Shown in pieces: positions 9,331 to 23,200 of a stretch of 64,000 bases of DNA (positions are counted from its first letter, which is position 1; every line of letters starts with the position of its first letter). The stretch comes from Sanderia malayensis (taxonomy: Eukaryota > Cnidaria > Scyphozoa > Semaeostomeae > Pelagiidae). The position numbers and the translations under genes are program-made. The notes beneath the pieces were generated by a model. The model saw nothing but the letters and a program-made list of their open reading frames with translations. It did not search any database and was not told the DNA's origin. The stretch is from assembly GCA_013076295.1 (NCBI GenBank), contig RQOL01000399.1, positions 1 through 64,000 on the forward strand, given 5' to 3'.

Positions 9331-12300
9331 TTCACTCCCATGTACAATGGGTGAGCTCGCTGCCCTTGCCTGTCTATCTATTATCAAGAAACATTGACCG
9401 GTAGGGCACACTTCATGCGCTGCACTCGCTTACGCCCATGCCCCTTTAAACCCCACGTACAACGGATGAGCTCGCTGCGCTCGCCTGTCTATCTATTATC
9501 AGGAAACATTGACTGATAGGGCCCCCTTCGTGCGCTGCACTCACTTACGCTCATGCCGCTTTCACTCCCATGTACAATGGGTGAGCTCGCTGCCCTTGCC
9601 TGTCTATCTATTATCAAGAAACATTGACTGATAAGGCGCACTTCATGCGCTGCATTCGCTTATGCTCATGCCCCTTTCAACCCCACGTACAATCGGTTGG
9701 ATCGCTGCGCTCGCCTGTCTATCTTTTATCAAGAAACATCGACCGATAGGGCGCCCTTCGTGCGCTGCACTCGCTTACGCTCATGCCCCTTACAACCCCA
9801 CGTACAATGGGATAGCTCGTTGCGTTCTGCTGTCTATCTATTATCAGGAAACATTGACTGATAGGAAGCAAGTCGTGGGCTGCATTCGCTTATGTTAATG
9901 CCCCGTTCAACCCCATGTACAATGGGTTAGATCGTTGCGCTCGTCTGTCTATCTATTATCAAGAAGCATTGACTGGTAGGGCGCACTTCATGCACTGCAC
10001 TCGCTTACGTTCATGCCCCTTTCAACCCCATGTGCAATGGGTTAGATCGCTGCACACTCCTGTCTATCTATTATCAAGAAACATTGACCGGTAGGGCACA
10101 CTTCATGCGCTGCACTCGCTTACGCCCATGCCCCATTCAACCCCACGTACAACGGATGAGCTCGCGGCGCTCGCCTGTCTATCTATTATCAGGAAACATT
10201 GACTGATAGGGCCCCCTTCGTGCGCTGCACTCACTTACGCTCATGCCGCTTTCACTCCCATGTACGATGGGTGAGCTCGCTGCCCTTGCCTGTCTATCTA
10301 TTATCAAGAAACATTGACTGATAAGGCGCACTTCATGCGCTGCATTCGCTTACGCTCATGCCCCTTACAACCCCACGTACAATGGGTTCCATCGCTGCCC
10401 TCGACTGTCTGTCCATTATCAAGAAACATTGACTGGTAGGGCGCACTTCATGCGCTGCACTCGCTGATGCTCATGCCCCTTTCAACCCCACGTGGAATGG
10501 GTTAGATCGCTGCGCTCTCCTGTCTATCTATTATCAAGAAACATTGACTGATAGGGGCACTTCGTGCGCTTTATTCATTTACGCTCATGCCTCTTTCAAC
10601 CCCATGTACAATGGGATAGCTAGGGTACTGGTAGGGCGCACTTCATGCGCTGCATTCGCTCAAGCTCATGCCCCTTTCAACCCCTTGTACAATGGAATAG
10701 CTTGCTGCACTCGCCTGTCTATCTATTATCAAGAAACATTGGCTGGTAGGGCACACTTCATGCGCTGCACTAGCTTACGCTCATGCGCCTTTCAACCCCA
10801 CGTACAATGGGCGAGCGCGCTGCACTAGCCTTTCTATCTATTATCAGGAAACATTGACTGATAGGGGGCCCTTCGTGCGTTGCACTCGCTTATGCTCATG
10901 CCCCTTTCAACCCCATGTACAATGGGTTAGATCGCTGCGCGCGCCTGTCTATCTATTATCAAGAAACATTGACTGATAGGGCGCCCTTTGTGCGCTGCAC
11001 ACGCTTACGCTCATGCCCCTTGCAACACCACGTACAATGGGTTAGATCGCTGCGCTCGCTTATCTATCTATTATCAGGAAACATTGACTGATAGGGCACA
11101 CTTCCTGTGCTGCACTCGCTTATGCTCATGCCCCTTTCAACCCCACATACAATGGGTCAGCCCGCTGCGCTCGCCTGTCTATCTATTATCAAGAAACATT
11201 GACTGATAGGGCGCCCTTCATGCGCTGCACTCGCTTACGCTCATGGGCCTTTCAACCACACGTACAATGGGTGAGCTGGCTGCGCTCGCCTTTCTATCTA
11301 TTATCAGGAAACATTGACTGATAGGTCGCCTTTCGTGCGCTGCACCCGTATACACTCATGCCAGTTTCAACCCCACGTACAACCGTTTAGATCACTGCGC
11401 TCTCCTGTCTATCTATTATCAGGAAACATTGACTGATAGGTCGCCTTTCGTGCGCTGCACCCGCTTACACTCATGCCAGTTTCAACCCCACGTACAACGG
11501 TTTAGATCACTGCGCTTTCCTGTCTATCTATTATCAAGAAGCATTGACTGATAGGGCGCACTTCGTGCGCTGCACTCACTTATGCTCATGCCCCTTTCAA
11601 CCCCATGTACAATGGGTGAGCTTGCTGCGCTCGCCTTTTTATCTATTATCAGGAAACATTGACTGATAGGGGGCCCTTCGTGCGCTGCACTCGCTTACGC
11701 TGATGCCCCTTTCAACCCCACATACAATGGGTTAGATTGCTGCGCTCGCCTGTCTATCTCTTTTCAAGAATCATTGACTGACAGGGCGCCCTTCATGCAC
11801 TGCACTCGCTTACACTCATGCACCTTTCAACCCCACGTACAATGGGTTAGATCGCTGCGCTCTCCTGTCTATCTATTATCAAGAAACATTGACTAATAGG
11901 GCGCACTTCGTGCACTGCATTTGCTTACGCTCATGCTCCTTTCAACCCCACGTACAGTGGGCTAGATCACTGCACTCGCCCGTCTATCTTATATCAAGCA
12001 ACATTGACTGATAGGGGCACTTCGTGCGCTTCATTCATTTGCGCTCATGCCCCTTTCAACCCCATGTACAATGGATGAGCTCGCTGCGCTTGCCTGTCTA
12101 TCTATTATCAGCAAACATTGGCTGATAGGGTGCACTTCATGCGCTGCACTCGCTTACGCCATGCCCCTTTCAACCCCACGTACAAGGGGTTAGATCGCTG
12201 CACTCGCCTGTCTATCTATTATCAAGAAACATTGACTGGCAGGGCGCACTTCATGCGCTGCACTCGCTTACGCTCATGGGCCTTTCAACCACACGTACAA

Positions 12301-12742
12301 TGGGTGAGCTTGCTGCGCTCGCCTTTCTATATATTATCAGGAAACATTGACTGATAGGGGGCCCTTCATGCGCTGCACTCGCTTACACTCATGCACCTTT
12401 CAACCCCACGTACAATGGGTTAGATCGCTGTGCTCTCCTGTCTATCTATTATCAAGAAACATTGACTAATAGGGCGCACTTCGTGCACTGCATTTGCTTA
12501 CGCTCATGCTCCTTTCAACCCCAAGTACAGTGGGCTAGATCACTGCACTCGCCCGTCTATCTTATATCAAGCAACATTGACTGATAGGGGCACTTCGTGC
12601 GCTTCATTCATTTGCGCTCATGCCCCTTTCAACCCCATGTACAATGGATGAGCTCGCTGCGCTCGCCTGTCTATCTATTATCAGCAAACATTGGCTGATA
12701 GGGTGCACTTCATGCGCTGCACTCGCTTACGCTCATGCCCCT
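9331..12742 (+). repeat. Higher-order repeat H2 (3,412 bp)
   Basis: H2 starts and ends at the same composite monomer, in which CTCATGCCCC joins TTTCACTCCCATG (9,330 and 12,742, offset 3,412). It follows the H1 order but has lost the two ACATAGACTG monomers (CGCTTATC leads straight to the CCTGTGCTGC monomer near 11,104) and carries an extra CCAGTTTC monomer near 11,470. Its 9,395-9,620 part has two monomers that H3 lacks. These gains and losses are whole monomers, as expected from in-register exchange. Confidence 0.8.
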
Positions 12743-15349
12743 TTCACTCCCATGTACAATGGGTGAGCTCGCTGCCCTTGCCTGTCTATCTATTATCAAG
12801 AAACATTGACTGATAAGGCGCACTTCATGCGCTGCATTCGCTTATGCTCATGCCCCTTTCAACCCCACGTACAATCGGTTGGATCGCTGCGCTCGCCTGT
12901 CTATCTTTTATCAAGAAACATCGACCGATAGGGCGCCCTTCGTGCGCTGCACTCGCTTACGCTCATGCCCCTTACAACCCCACGTACAATGGGATAGCTC
13001 GTTGCGCTCTCCTGTCTATCTATTATCAGGAAACATTGACTGATAGGACGCAAGTCGTGGGCTGCATTCGCTTATGTTAATGCCCCGTTCAACCCCATGT
13101 ACAATGGGTTAGATCGTTGCGCTCGTCTGTCTATCTATTATCAAGAAGCATTGACTGGTAGGGCGCACTTCATGAACTGCACTCGCTTACGTTCATGCCC
13201 CTTTCAACCCCATGTGCAATGGGTTAGATCGCTGCGCACTCCTGTCTATCTATTATCAAGAAACATTGACCGGTAGGGCACACTTCATGCGCTGCACTCG
13301 CTTACGCCCATGCCCCTTTCAACCCCACGTACAACGGATGAGCTCGCTGCGCTCGCCTGTCTATCTTTTATCAAGAAACATCGACCGATAGGGCGCCCTT
13401 CGTGCGCTGCACTCGCTTACGCTCATGCCCCTTACAACCCCACGTACAATGGGTTCCATCGCTGCCCTCGCCTGTCTGTCTATTATCAAGAAACATTGAC
13501 TGGTAGGGCGCACTTCATGCGCTGCACTCGCTTATGCTCATGCCCCTTTCAACCCCACGTGGAATGGGTTAGATCGCTGCGCTCTCCTGTCTATCTATTA
13601 TCAAGAAACATTGACTGATAGGGGCACTTCGTGCGCTTTATTCATTTACGCTCATGCCTCTTTCAACCCCATGTACAATGGGATAGCTAGGGTACTGGTA
13701 GGGCGCACTTCATGCGCTGCATTCGCTCAAGCTCATGCCCCTTTCAACCCCTTGTACAATGGAATAGCTTGCTGCACTCGCCTGTCTATCTATTATCAAG
13801 AAACATTGGCTGGTAGGGCACACTTCATGCGCTGCACTAGCTTACGCTCATGCGCCTTTCAACCCCACGTACAATGGGCGAGCGCGCTGCACTAGCCTTT
13901 CTATCTATTATCAGGAAACATTGACTGATAGGGGGCCCTTCGTGCGTTGCACTCGCTTATGCTCATGCCCCTTTCAACCCCATGTACAATGGGTTAGATC
14001 GCTGCGCGCGCCTGTCTATCTATTATCAAGAAACATTGACTGATAGGGCGCCCTTTGTGCGCTGCACACGCTTACGCTCATGCCCTTGCAACACCACGTA
14101 CAATGGGTTAGATCGCTGCGCTCGCTTATCTATCTATTATCAGGAAACATAGACTGATAGGGAGCACTTCGCGCGCTGCATTCACTGGTGCTCATGCCCC
14201 TTTTATCCCCAAGTACAATGGGTTAGCTCACTGCGCTCGCTTGTCTATCTATTATCAGGAAACATAGACTGATAGGGAGCACTTCGCGCGCTGCATTCGC
14301 TTGTGCTCATGCCCCTTTTATCCCCATGTACAATGGGTTAGCTCACTGCGCTCGCTTGTCTATCTATTATCAAGAAACATTGACTGATAGGGCACACTTC
14401 CTGTGCTGCACTCGCTTATGCTCATGCCCTTTCAACCCCACATACAATGGGTCAGCCCGCTGCGCTCGCCTGTCTATCTATTATCAAGAAACATTGACTG
14501 ATAGGGCGCCCTTCATGCGCTGCACTCGCTTACGCTCATGGGCCTTTCAACCACACGTACAATGGGTGAGCTGGCTGCGCTCGCCTTTCTATCTATTATC
14601 AGGAAACATTGACTGATAGGTCGCCTTTCGTGCGCTGCACCCGTATACACTCATGCCAGTTTCAACCCAACGTACAACCGTTTAGATCACTGCGCTCTCC
14701 TGTCTATCTATTATCAGGAAACATTGACTGATAGGTCGCCTTTCGTGCGCTGCACCCGCTTACACTCGTGCCAGTTTCAACCCCACGTACAACGGTTTAG
14801 ATCACTGCGCTTTCCTGTCTATCTATTATCAAGAAGCATTGACTGATAGGGCGCACTTCGTGCGCTGCACTCACTTATGCTCATGCCCCTTTCAACCCCA
14901 TGTACAATGGGTGAGCTTGCTGCGCTCGCCTTTTTATCTATTATCAGGAAACATTGACTGATAGGGGGCCCTTCGTGCGCTGCACTCGCTTACGCTGATG
15001 CCCCTTTCAACCCCACATACAATGGGTCAGATTGCTGCGCTCGCCTGTCTATCTCTTTTCAAGAATCATTGACTGACAGGGCGCCCTTCATGCACTGCAC
15101 TCGCTTACACTCATGCACCTTTCAACCCCACGTACAATGGGTTAGATCGCTGTGCTCTCCTGTCTATCTATTATCAAGAAACATTGACTAATAGGGCGCA
15201 CTTCGTGCACTGCATTTGCTTACGCTCATGCTCCTTTCAACCCCAAGTACAGTGGGCTAGATCACTGCACTCGCCCGTCTATCTTATATCAAGCAACATT
15301 GACTGATAGGGGCACTTCGTGCGCTTCATTCATTTGCGCTCATGCCCCT
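12743..15349 (+). repeat. Higher-order repeat H3 (about 2.6 kb, cut by the start of D1)
   Basis: H3 repeats the H1/H2 order: the CCTTACAACC monomer at about 12,970, the truncated unit at 13,687, the GGGGGCCC/CGTTGC monomer at about 13,931, two ACATAGACTG monomers, and the CCTGTGCTGC monomer at about 14,399. Near 13,350 one monomer is fused: GTACAACGGATGAG on its left side and CTTTTATC/CATCGACCG on its right. This removes part of the six-monomer duplication seen in H1 and H4. H3 passes without a gap into D1. Confidence 0.75.
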
Positions 15350-18300
15350 TTCAACCCCATGTACAATGGATGAGCTCCCTGCGCTCGCCTGTCTATCTAT
15401 TATCAGCAAACATTGGCTGATAGGGTGCACTTCATGCGCTGCACTCGCTTACGCTCATGCCCCTTTCAACCCCACGTACAATGGGTTAGCTCACTGCGCT
15501 CGCTTGTCTATCTATTATAAAAAAAATTGACTGATAGGGCGCACTTTGTGCGCTGCACCCGCTTACGCTCATGCACCTTTCAACCCCACGTACAATGGGT
15601 TGCATCACTGCGCTCTCCTGTCTATCTATTATCAGGAAACATTGACTGATAGGTCGCCTTTCGTGTGCTGCACCCACTTAGACTCATGCCCCTTTCAACC
15701 CCACGTACAATGAGCTGGATCGCTGGGCTCGCCTGTCTACCTATTATCAAGAAACATTGACTGATAGGACGCAAGTCAGGGGCTGCATTCGCTTATGTTA
15801 ATGCCCTGTTCAACCCCATGTACAATGGGATAGCTCGCTGCATTCACCTGTCTATCCATTATCAAGAAACATTGACTGATAGGGCGCCCTTTGTGCGCTG
15901 CACTCGCTTACCCTCATGCCCCTTTTAACCCCACGTACAACCGTTTAGATCACTGCGCTCTCCTGTCTATCTATTATCAGGAAACATTGACTGATAGGTC
16001 GCCTTTCGTGCGCTGCACCCGCTTACACTCATGCCAGTTTCAACCCCACGTACAACGGTTTAGATCACTGGGCTCTCCTGTCTATCTATTATCAAGAAGC
16101 ATTGACTGATAGGGCGCACTTCGTGCGCTGCACTCACTTATGCTCATGCCCCTTTCAACCGCACGTACAATCGGTTGGATCGCTGCGCTTGCCTGTTTAT
16201 CTTTTATCAAGAAACATCGACCGATAGGGCGCCCTTCGTGCGCTGCACTCGCTTACGCTCATGCCCCTTTCAACCCCACGTAGAATGGATTAGATCGCTG
16301 CGCTCTCCTGTCTATCTTTTATCAAGAAACTTTGACTGATATGGCGCACTTTGTGCGCTGCATTCGGTTACGCTCATGCTCCTTTGAACCCCATGTACAA
16401 TGGGATAGCTAGTTGCACTCGCCTGTCAATCTATTATCAAGAAACATTGACTGGAAGGGCGCACTTGATGCGCTGCACTCGCTTACGCTCATGCCCCTTT
16501 GAACCCCACATACAATGGATGAGCTCGCTGCGCTCGCCTGTCTATCTATTATTAGGAAACATTGACTGATAGGGCGCCCTTCGTGCGCTGCACTCGCTTA
16601 CGCTCATGCCTCTTTCAACCCCACGTACAATGGGTTAGATCACTGCGCTTGCCTGTCTATCTATTATCAAGAAACATTGACTGATAGGGGCACTTCGTGC
16701 GCTGTATTCGCTTACGCTCATGCCCCTTTCAACCCCATGTACAATGGGTGAGCTTGCTGCGCTCGCCTTTTTATCTATTATCAGGAAACATTGACTGATA
16801 GGGGCCCTTCGTGCGCTGCACTCACTTACGCTGATGCCCTTTCAACCCCACGTACAATGGGTTAGATTGCTGCGCTCGCCTGTCTATCTCTTTTCAAGAA
16901 ACTTTGACTGATATGGCGCACTTTGTGCGCTGCATTCGGTTACGCTCATGCTCCTTTGAACCCCATGTACAATGGGATAGCTAGTTGCACTCGCCTGTCT
17001 ATCTATTATCAGCAAAGATTGGCTGATAGGGTGCACTTCATGCGCTGCACTCGCTTAGCTCATGCCCCTTTCAACCCCACGTACAATGGGTTAGCCCACT
17101 GCGCTCGCTTGTCTATCTATTATAAAAAAAATTGACTGATAGGGCGCACTTCGTGCGCTGCACTCGCTTACGCTGATGCCCCTTTCAACCCCACATACAA
17201 TGGGTTAGATGGCTGCGCTCGCCTGTCTATCTCTTTTCAAGAATCATTGACTGACAGGGCGCCCTTCATGCGCTGCACTCGCTTACACTCATGCACCTTT
17301 CAACCCACGTACAATGGGTTAGATCGCTGTGCTCTCCTGTCTATCTACTATCAAGAAAATTTGACTAATAGGGCGCACTTCGTGCACTGCATTTGCTTAC
17401 GCTCATGCTCCTTTCAACCCCACGTACAGTGGGCTAGATCGCTGCACTCTCCCGTCTATCTTATATCAAGCAACATTGACTGATAGGGGCACTCCGTGCG
17501 CTTCATTCATTTATGCTCATGCCCCTTTCAACCCCATGTACAATGGATGAGCTCGCTGCGCTCGCCTGTCTATCTATTATCAGCAAACATTGACTGGTAG
17601 GGCTCACTTCATGCGCTGCACTCGCTTACGCTCATGCCCCTTTCAACCCCACGTACAATGGGTGAGCTCGCTGCGCTCGCCTGTCTATCTATTATCAGGA
17701 AACATTGACTGGTAGGAGCACTTCATGCGCTGCACACGCTTACGCTCATGCCCCTTTCAACCCCACATACAATGGGTTAGATCGCTGTGCTCTCCTGTCT
17801 ATCTACTATCAAGAAAATTTGACTAATAGGGCGCACTTCGTGCACTGCATTTGCTTACGCTCATGCTCCTTTCAACCCCACGTACAGTGGGCTAGATCGC
17901 TGCACTCACCCGTCTATCTTATATCAAGCAACATTGACTGATAGAGGCACTTCGTGCGCTTCATTCATTTACGCTCATGCCCCTTTGAACCCCACATACA
18001 ATGGATGAGCTCGCTGCGCTCGCCTGTCTATCTATTATCAGCAAACATTGACTGATAGGGCGCCCTTCGTGCGCTGCACTCGCTTACGCTCATGCCCCTT
18101 TCAACCCCATGTACAATGGGTGAGCTTGCTGCGCTCGCCTTTTTATCTATTATCAGGAAACATTGACTGATAGGGGGCCCTTCGTGCGCTGCACTCACTT
18201 TCGCTGATGCCCCTTTCAACCCACGTACAATGGGTTAGATTGTTGTGCTCGCCTGTCTATCTATTATCAAGAAACGTTGACTGGTAGGGCGCACTTCATG

Positions 18301-20238
18301 CGCTGCACTCGCTTACGCTCATGCCACTTTTAACCCCACGTACAATGGATGAGCTCGCTGCGCTCGCCTGTCTATCTATTATCAGGAAACATTGACTGAT
18401 AGGGGCCCTTTGTGCGCTGCACTCTCTTATGCTCATGCCCCTTTCAACCCAATTACAATGAGTTAGTTCGCTGTGCTCGCCTGTCTATCCATTATCAGCA
18501 AACCTTGACTGATAGGGCGCCCTTTGTGTGCTGCACTCGCTTACCCTCATGCCCCTTCCAACCCCACGTACAATTGGTTAGATCGCTGCGCTCGCCTGTC
18601 TATCTATTATCAAGAAACATTGACAGATAGGTTCACCTCATGCACTTCGTTCGATTACGCTCATGCCCCTTTCAACCCATGTACAATGGGATAGGTCGCT
18701 GCCCTTGCCTGTCTATCTATTATCAAGAAACATTGACTGATAAGGCGCACTACATGCGCTGCACTCACTTATGCTCATGCCCCTTTCAACCCCACGTACA
18801 ATGGGTTGGATCGCTGCCCTCGCCTGTCTAAGTATTATCAAGAAACATTGACTGATAGGGCCACTTCGTGTGCTGCATTCGCTTACGCTCATGCCCAGTT
18901 AAACCCCTCGTACAATGGGATAGCTCGCTGCGCTCAGCTGTCTTTCTATTATCAAGAAACATTGATGGTAGGGCGCACTTCATGCGCTGCACACGCTAAC
19001 GCTCATGCCCCTTTCAACCCCACATACAATGGATGAGCTCGCTGCGTTCGCCTGTCTATCTATTATTAGGAAGCATTGACTGATAGGGCGCCCTTCGTGC
19101 GCTGCACTCGCTTACGCTCATGCCCCTTTCAACCCCACGTACAATGAGTTAGATCGCTGCGCTCACCTGTCTATCCATTATCAAGAAATATTGACTGGTA
19201 GGGTGCACTTCTTGCGCTGCACTCGCTTACGCTCATGCCCCTTTCAACCCCATGTACAATGGGATAGGTCGCTGCCCTTGCCTGTCTATCTATTATCAAG
19301 AAACATTGACTGATAAGGCGCACTTCATGCGCTGCACTCACTTATGCTCATGCCCCTTTCAACCCACGTACAATGGGTTGGATCGCTGCGCTCGCCTGTC
19401 TATGTATTATCAAGAAACATTGACTGATAGGGCCACTTCTGGGCTGCATTCGCTTACGCTCATGCCCAGTTAAACCCCATGTACAATGGGATAGCTCGCT
19501 GCGCTCACCTGTCTATCCATTATCAAGAAACATTGACTGATAGGGCGCCCTTTGTGCGCTGCACTCGCTTACCCTCATGCCCCGTTCAACCCCACGTACA
19601 ATGGGTTAGCTCGCTGCGCTCGCCTGTCTATCTTTTATCAAGAAACATTGACTGATACAAGCACTTCGTGCACTTTATTTGCTTACGCTCATGCCCCTTT
19701 CATCCCCATGTAGAATGGATTGCATCGCTGCGCTCTCCTGTCTATCTATTATCAGGAAACATTGACTGATAGGGGCACTTCGTGCGCTTTATTCATTTAC
19801 GCTCATGCCTCTTTCAACCCCATGTACAATGGGATAGCTAGGGTACTGGTAGGGCGCACTTCATGCGCTGCAATCGCTCACGCTCATGCCCCTTTTATCC
19901 CCATGTACAATGGGTTAGCTCACTGCGCTCGCTTGTCTATCTATTATCAGGAAACATAGACTGATAGGGAGCACTTCGCGCGCTGCATTCGCTTGTGCTC
20001 ATGCCCCTTTTATCCCCATGTACAATGGGTTAGCTCACTGCGCTCGCTTGTCTATCTATTATCATGAAACATTGACTGATAGGGCACACTTCGCGCGCTG
20101 CATTCGCTTATGTTAATGCCTCGTTTAACCCCATGTACAATGGGATAGCTCGCTGCGCTCACCTGTCTATCCATTATCAAGAAACATTGACTGATAGGGC
20201 GCCCTTTGTGCGCTGCACTCGCTTACCCTCATGCCCCG
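15350..20238 (+). repeat. Tandem duplication copy D1 (4,889 bp)
   Basis: This segment matches 20,239-25,134 almost base for base. The offset starts at 4,889 and drifts only to 4,896 through a few single-base deletions in D1, for example at about 16,800, 16,840, 17,055, 17,300, 18,210 and 18,450. It contains an A-tract monomer at 15,517, a CCTTTGAACCCC monomer group (16,380-16,500) and the truncated 81-bp unit at 19,838. About 42-43 monomers make up the unit. Confidence 0.85.
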
Positions 20239-23200
20239 TTCAACCCCATGTACAATGGATGAGCTCGCTGCGCTCGCCTGTCTATCTATTATCAGCAAAC
20301 ATTGGCTGATAGGGTGCACTTCATGCGCTGCACTCGCTTACGCTCATGCCCCTTTCAACCCCACGTACAATGGGTTAGCTCACTGCGCTCGCTTGTCTAT
20401 CTATTATAAAAAAAATTGACTGATAGGGCGCACTTTGTGCGCTGCACCCGCTTACGCTCATGCACCTTTCAACCCCACGTACAATGGGTTGCATCACTGC
20501 GCTCTCCTGTCTATCTATTATCAGGAAACATTGACTGATAGGTCGCCTTTCGTGTGCTGCACCCACTTAGACTCATGCCCCTTTCAACCCCACGTACAAT
20601 GAGTTGGATCGCTGGGCTCGCCTGTCTACCTATTATCAAGAAACATTGACTGATAGGACGCAAGTCAGGGGCTGCATTCGCTTATGTTAATGCCCTGTTC
20701 AACCCCATGTACAATGGGATAGCTCGCTGCATTCACCTGTCTATCCATTATCAAGAAACATTGACTGATAGGGCGCCCTTTGTGCGCTGCACTCGCTTAC
20801 CCTCATGCCCCTTTTAACCCCACGTACAACCGTTTAGATCACTGCGCTCTCCTGTCTATCTATTATCAGGAAACATTGACTGATAGGTCGCCTTTCGTGC
20901 GCTGCACCCGCTTACACTCATGCCAGTTTCAACCCCACGTACAACGGTTTAGATCACTGGGCTCTCCTGTCTATCTATTATCAAGAAGCATTGACTGATA
21001 GGGCGCACTTCGTGCGCTGCACTCACTTATGCTCATGCCCCTTTCAACCGCACGTACAATCGGTTGGATCGCTGCGCTTGCCTGTTTATCTTTTATCAAG
21101 AAACATCGACCGATAGGGCGCCCTTCGTGCGCTGCACTCGCTTACGCTCATGCCCCTTTCAACCCCACGTAGAATGGATTAGATCGCTGCGCTCTCCTGT
21201 CTATCTTTTATCAAGAAACTTTGACTGATATGGCGCACTTTGTGCGCTGCATTCGGTTACGCTCATGCTCCTTTGAACCCCATGTACAATGGGATAGCTA
21301 GTTGCACTCGCCTGTCAATCTATTATCAAGAAACATTGACTGGAAGGGCGCACTTGATGCGCTGCACTCGCTTACGCTCATGCCCCTTTGAACCCCACAT
21401 ACAATGGATGAGCTCGCTGCGCTCGCCTGTCTATCTATTATTAGGAAACATTGACTGATAGGGCGCCCTTCGTGCGCTGCACTCGCTTACGCTCATGCCT
21501 CTTTCAACCCCACGTACAATGGGTTAGATCACTGCGCTTGCCTGTCTATCTATTATCAAGAAACATTGACTGATAGGGGCACTTCGTGCGCTGTATTCGC
21601 TTACGCTCATGCCCCTTTCAACCCCATGTACAATGGGTGAGCTTGCTGCGCTCGCCTTTTTATCTATTATCAGGAAACATTGACTGATAGGGGGCCCTTC
21701 GTGCGCTGCACTCACTTACGCTGATGCCCCTTTCAACCCCACGTACAATGGGTTAGATTGCTGCGCTCGCCTGTCTATCTCTTTTCAAGAAACTTTGACT
21801 GATATGGCGCACTTTGTGCGCTGCATTCGGTTACGCTCATGCTCCTTTGAACCCCATGTACAATGGGATAGCTAGTTGCACTCGCCTGTCTATCTATTAT
21901 CAGCAAAGATTGGCTGATAGGGTGCACTTCATGCGCTGCACTCGCTTACGCTCATGCCCCTTTCAACCCCACGTACAATGGGTTAGCCCACTGCGCTCGC
22001 TTGTCTATCTATTATAAAAAAAATTGACTGATAGGGCGCACTTCGTGCGCTGCACTCGCTTACGCTGATGCCCCTTTCAACCCCACATACAATGGGTTAG
22101 ATGGCTGCGCTCGCCTGTCTATCTCTTTTCAAGAATCATTGACTGACAGGGCGCCCTTCATGCGCTGCACTCGCTTACACTCATGCACCTTTCAACCCCA
22201 CGTACAATGGGTTAGATCGCTGTGCTCTCCTGTCTATCTACTATCAAGAAAATTTGACTAATAGGGCGCACTTCGAGCACTGAATTTGCTTACGCTCATG
22301 CTCCTTTCAACCCCACGTACAGTGGGCTAGATCGCTGCACTCTCCCGTCTATCTTATATCAAGCAACATTGACTGATAGGGGCACTCCGTGCGCTTCATT
22401 CATTTACGCTCATGCCCCTTTCAACCCCATGTACAATGGATGAGCTCGCTGCGCTCGCCTGTCTATCTATTATCAGCAAACATTGACTGGTAGGGCTCAC
22501 TTCATGCGCTGCACTCGCTTACGCTCATGCCCCTTTCAACCCCACGTACAATGGGTGAGCTCGCTGCGCTCGCCTGTCTATCTATTATCAGGAAACATTG
22601 ACTGGTAGGAGCACTTCATGCGCTGCACACGCTTACGCTCATGCCCCTTTCAACCCCACATACAATGGGTTAGATCGCTGTGCTCTCCTGTCTATCTACT
22701 ATCAAGAAAATTTGACTAATAGGGCGCACTTCGTGCACTGCATTTGCTTACGCTCATGCTCCTTTCAACCCCACGTACAGTGGGCTAGATCGCTGCACTC
22801 ACCCGTCTATCTTATATCAAGCAACATTGACTGATAGAGGCACTTCGTGCGCTTCATTCATTTACGCTCATGCCCTTGGAACCCCACATACAATGGATGA
22901 GCTCGCTGCGCTCGCCTGTCTATCTATTATCAGCAAACATTGACTGATAGGGCGCCCTTCGTGCGCTGCACTCGCTTACGCTCATGCCCCTTTCAACCCC
23001 ATGTACAATGGGTGAGCTTGCTGCGCTCGCCTTTTTATCTATTATCAGGAAACATTGACTGATAGGGGGCCCTTCGTGCGCTGCACTCACTTTCGCTGAT
23101 GCCCCTTTCAACCCCACGTACAATGGGTTAGATTGTTGTGCTCGCCTGTCTATCTATTATCAAGAAACGTTGACTGGTAGGGCGCACTTCATGCGCTGCA

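Noticed and set aside
18630..18665. RNA polymerase III B-box-like word GTTCGATTAC in the CACTTCGTTCGATTACG monomer variant
   Set aside because: It approximates the B-box consensus, but it is a few-base variant of the common GCATTCGCTTACG stretch and occurs only in one subtype. I saw no A box at a suitable distance and no tRNA or 5S fold.
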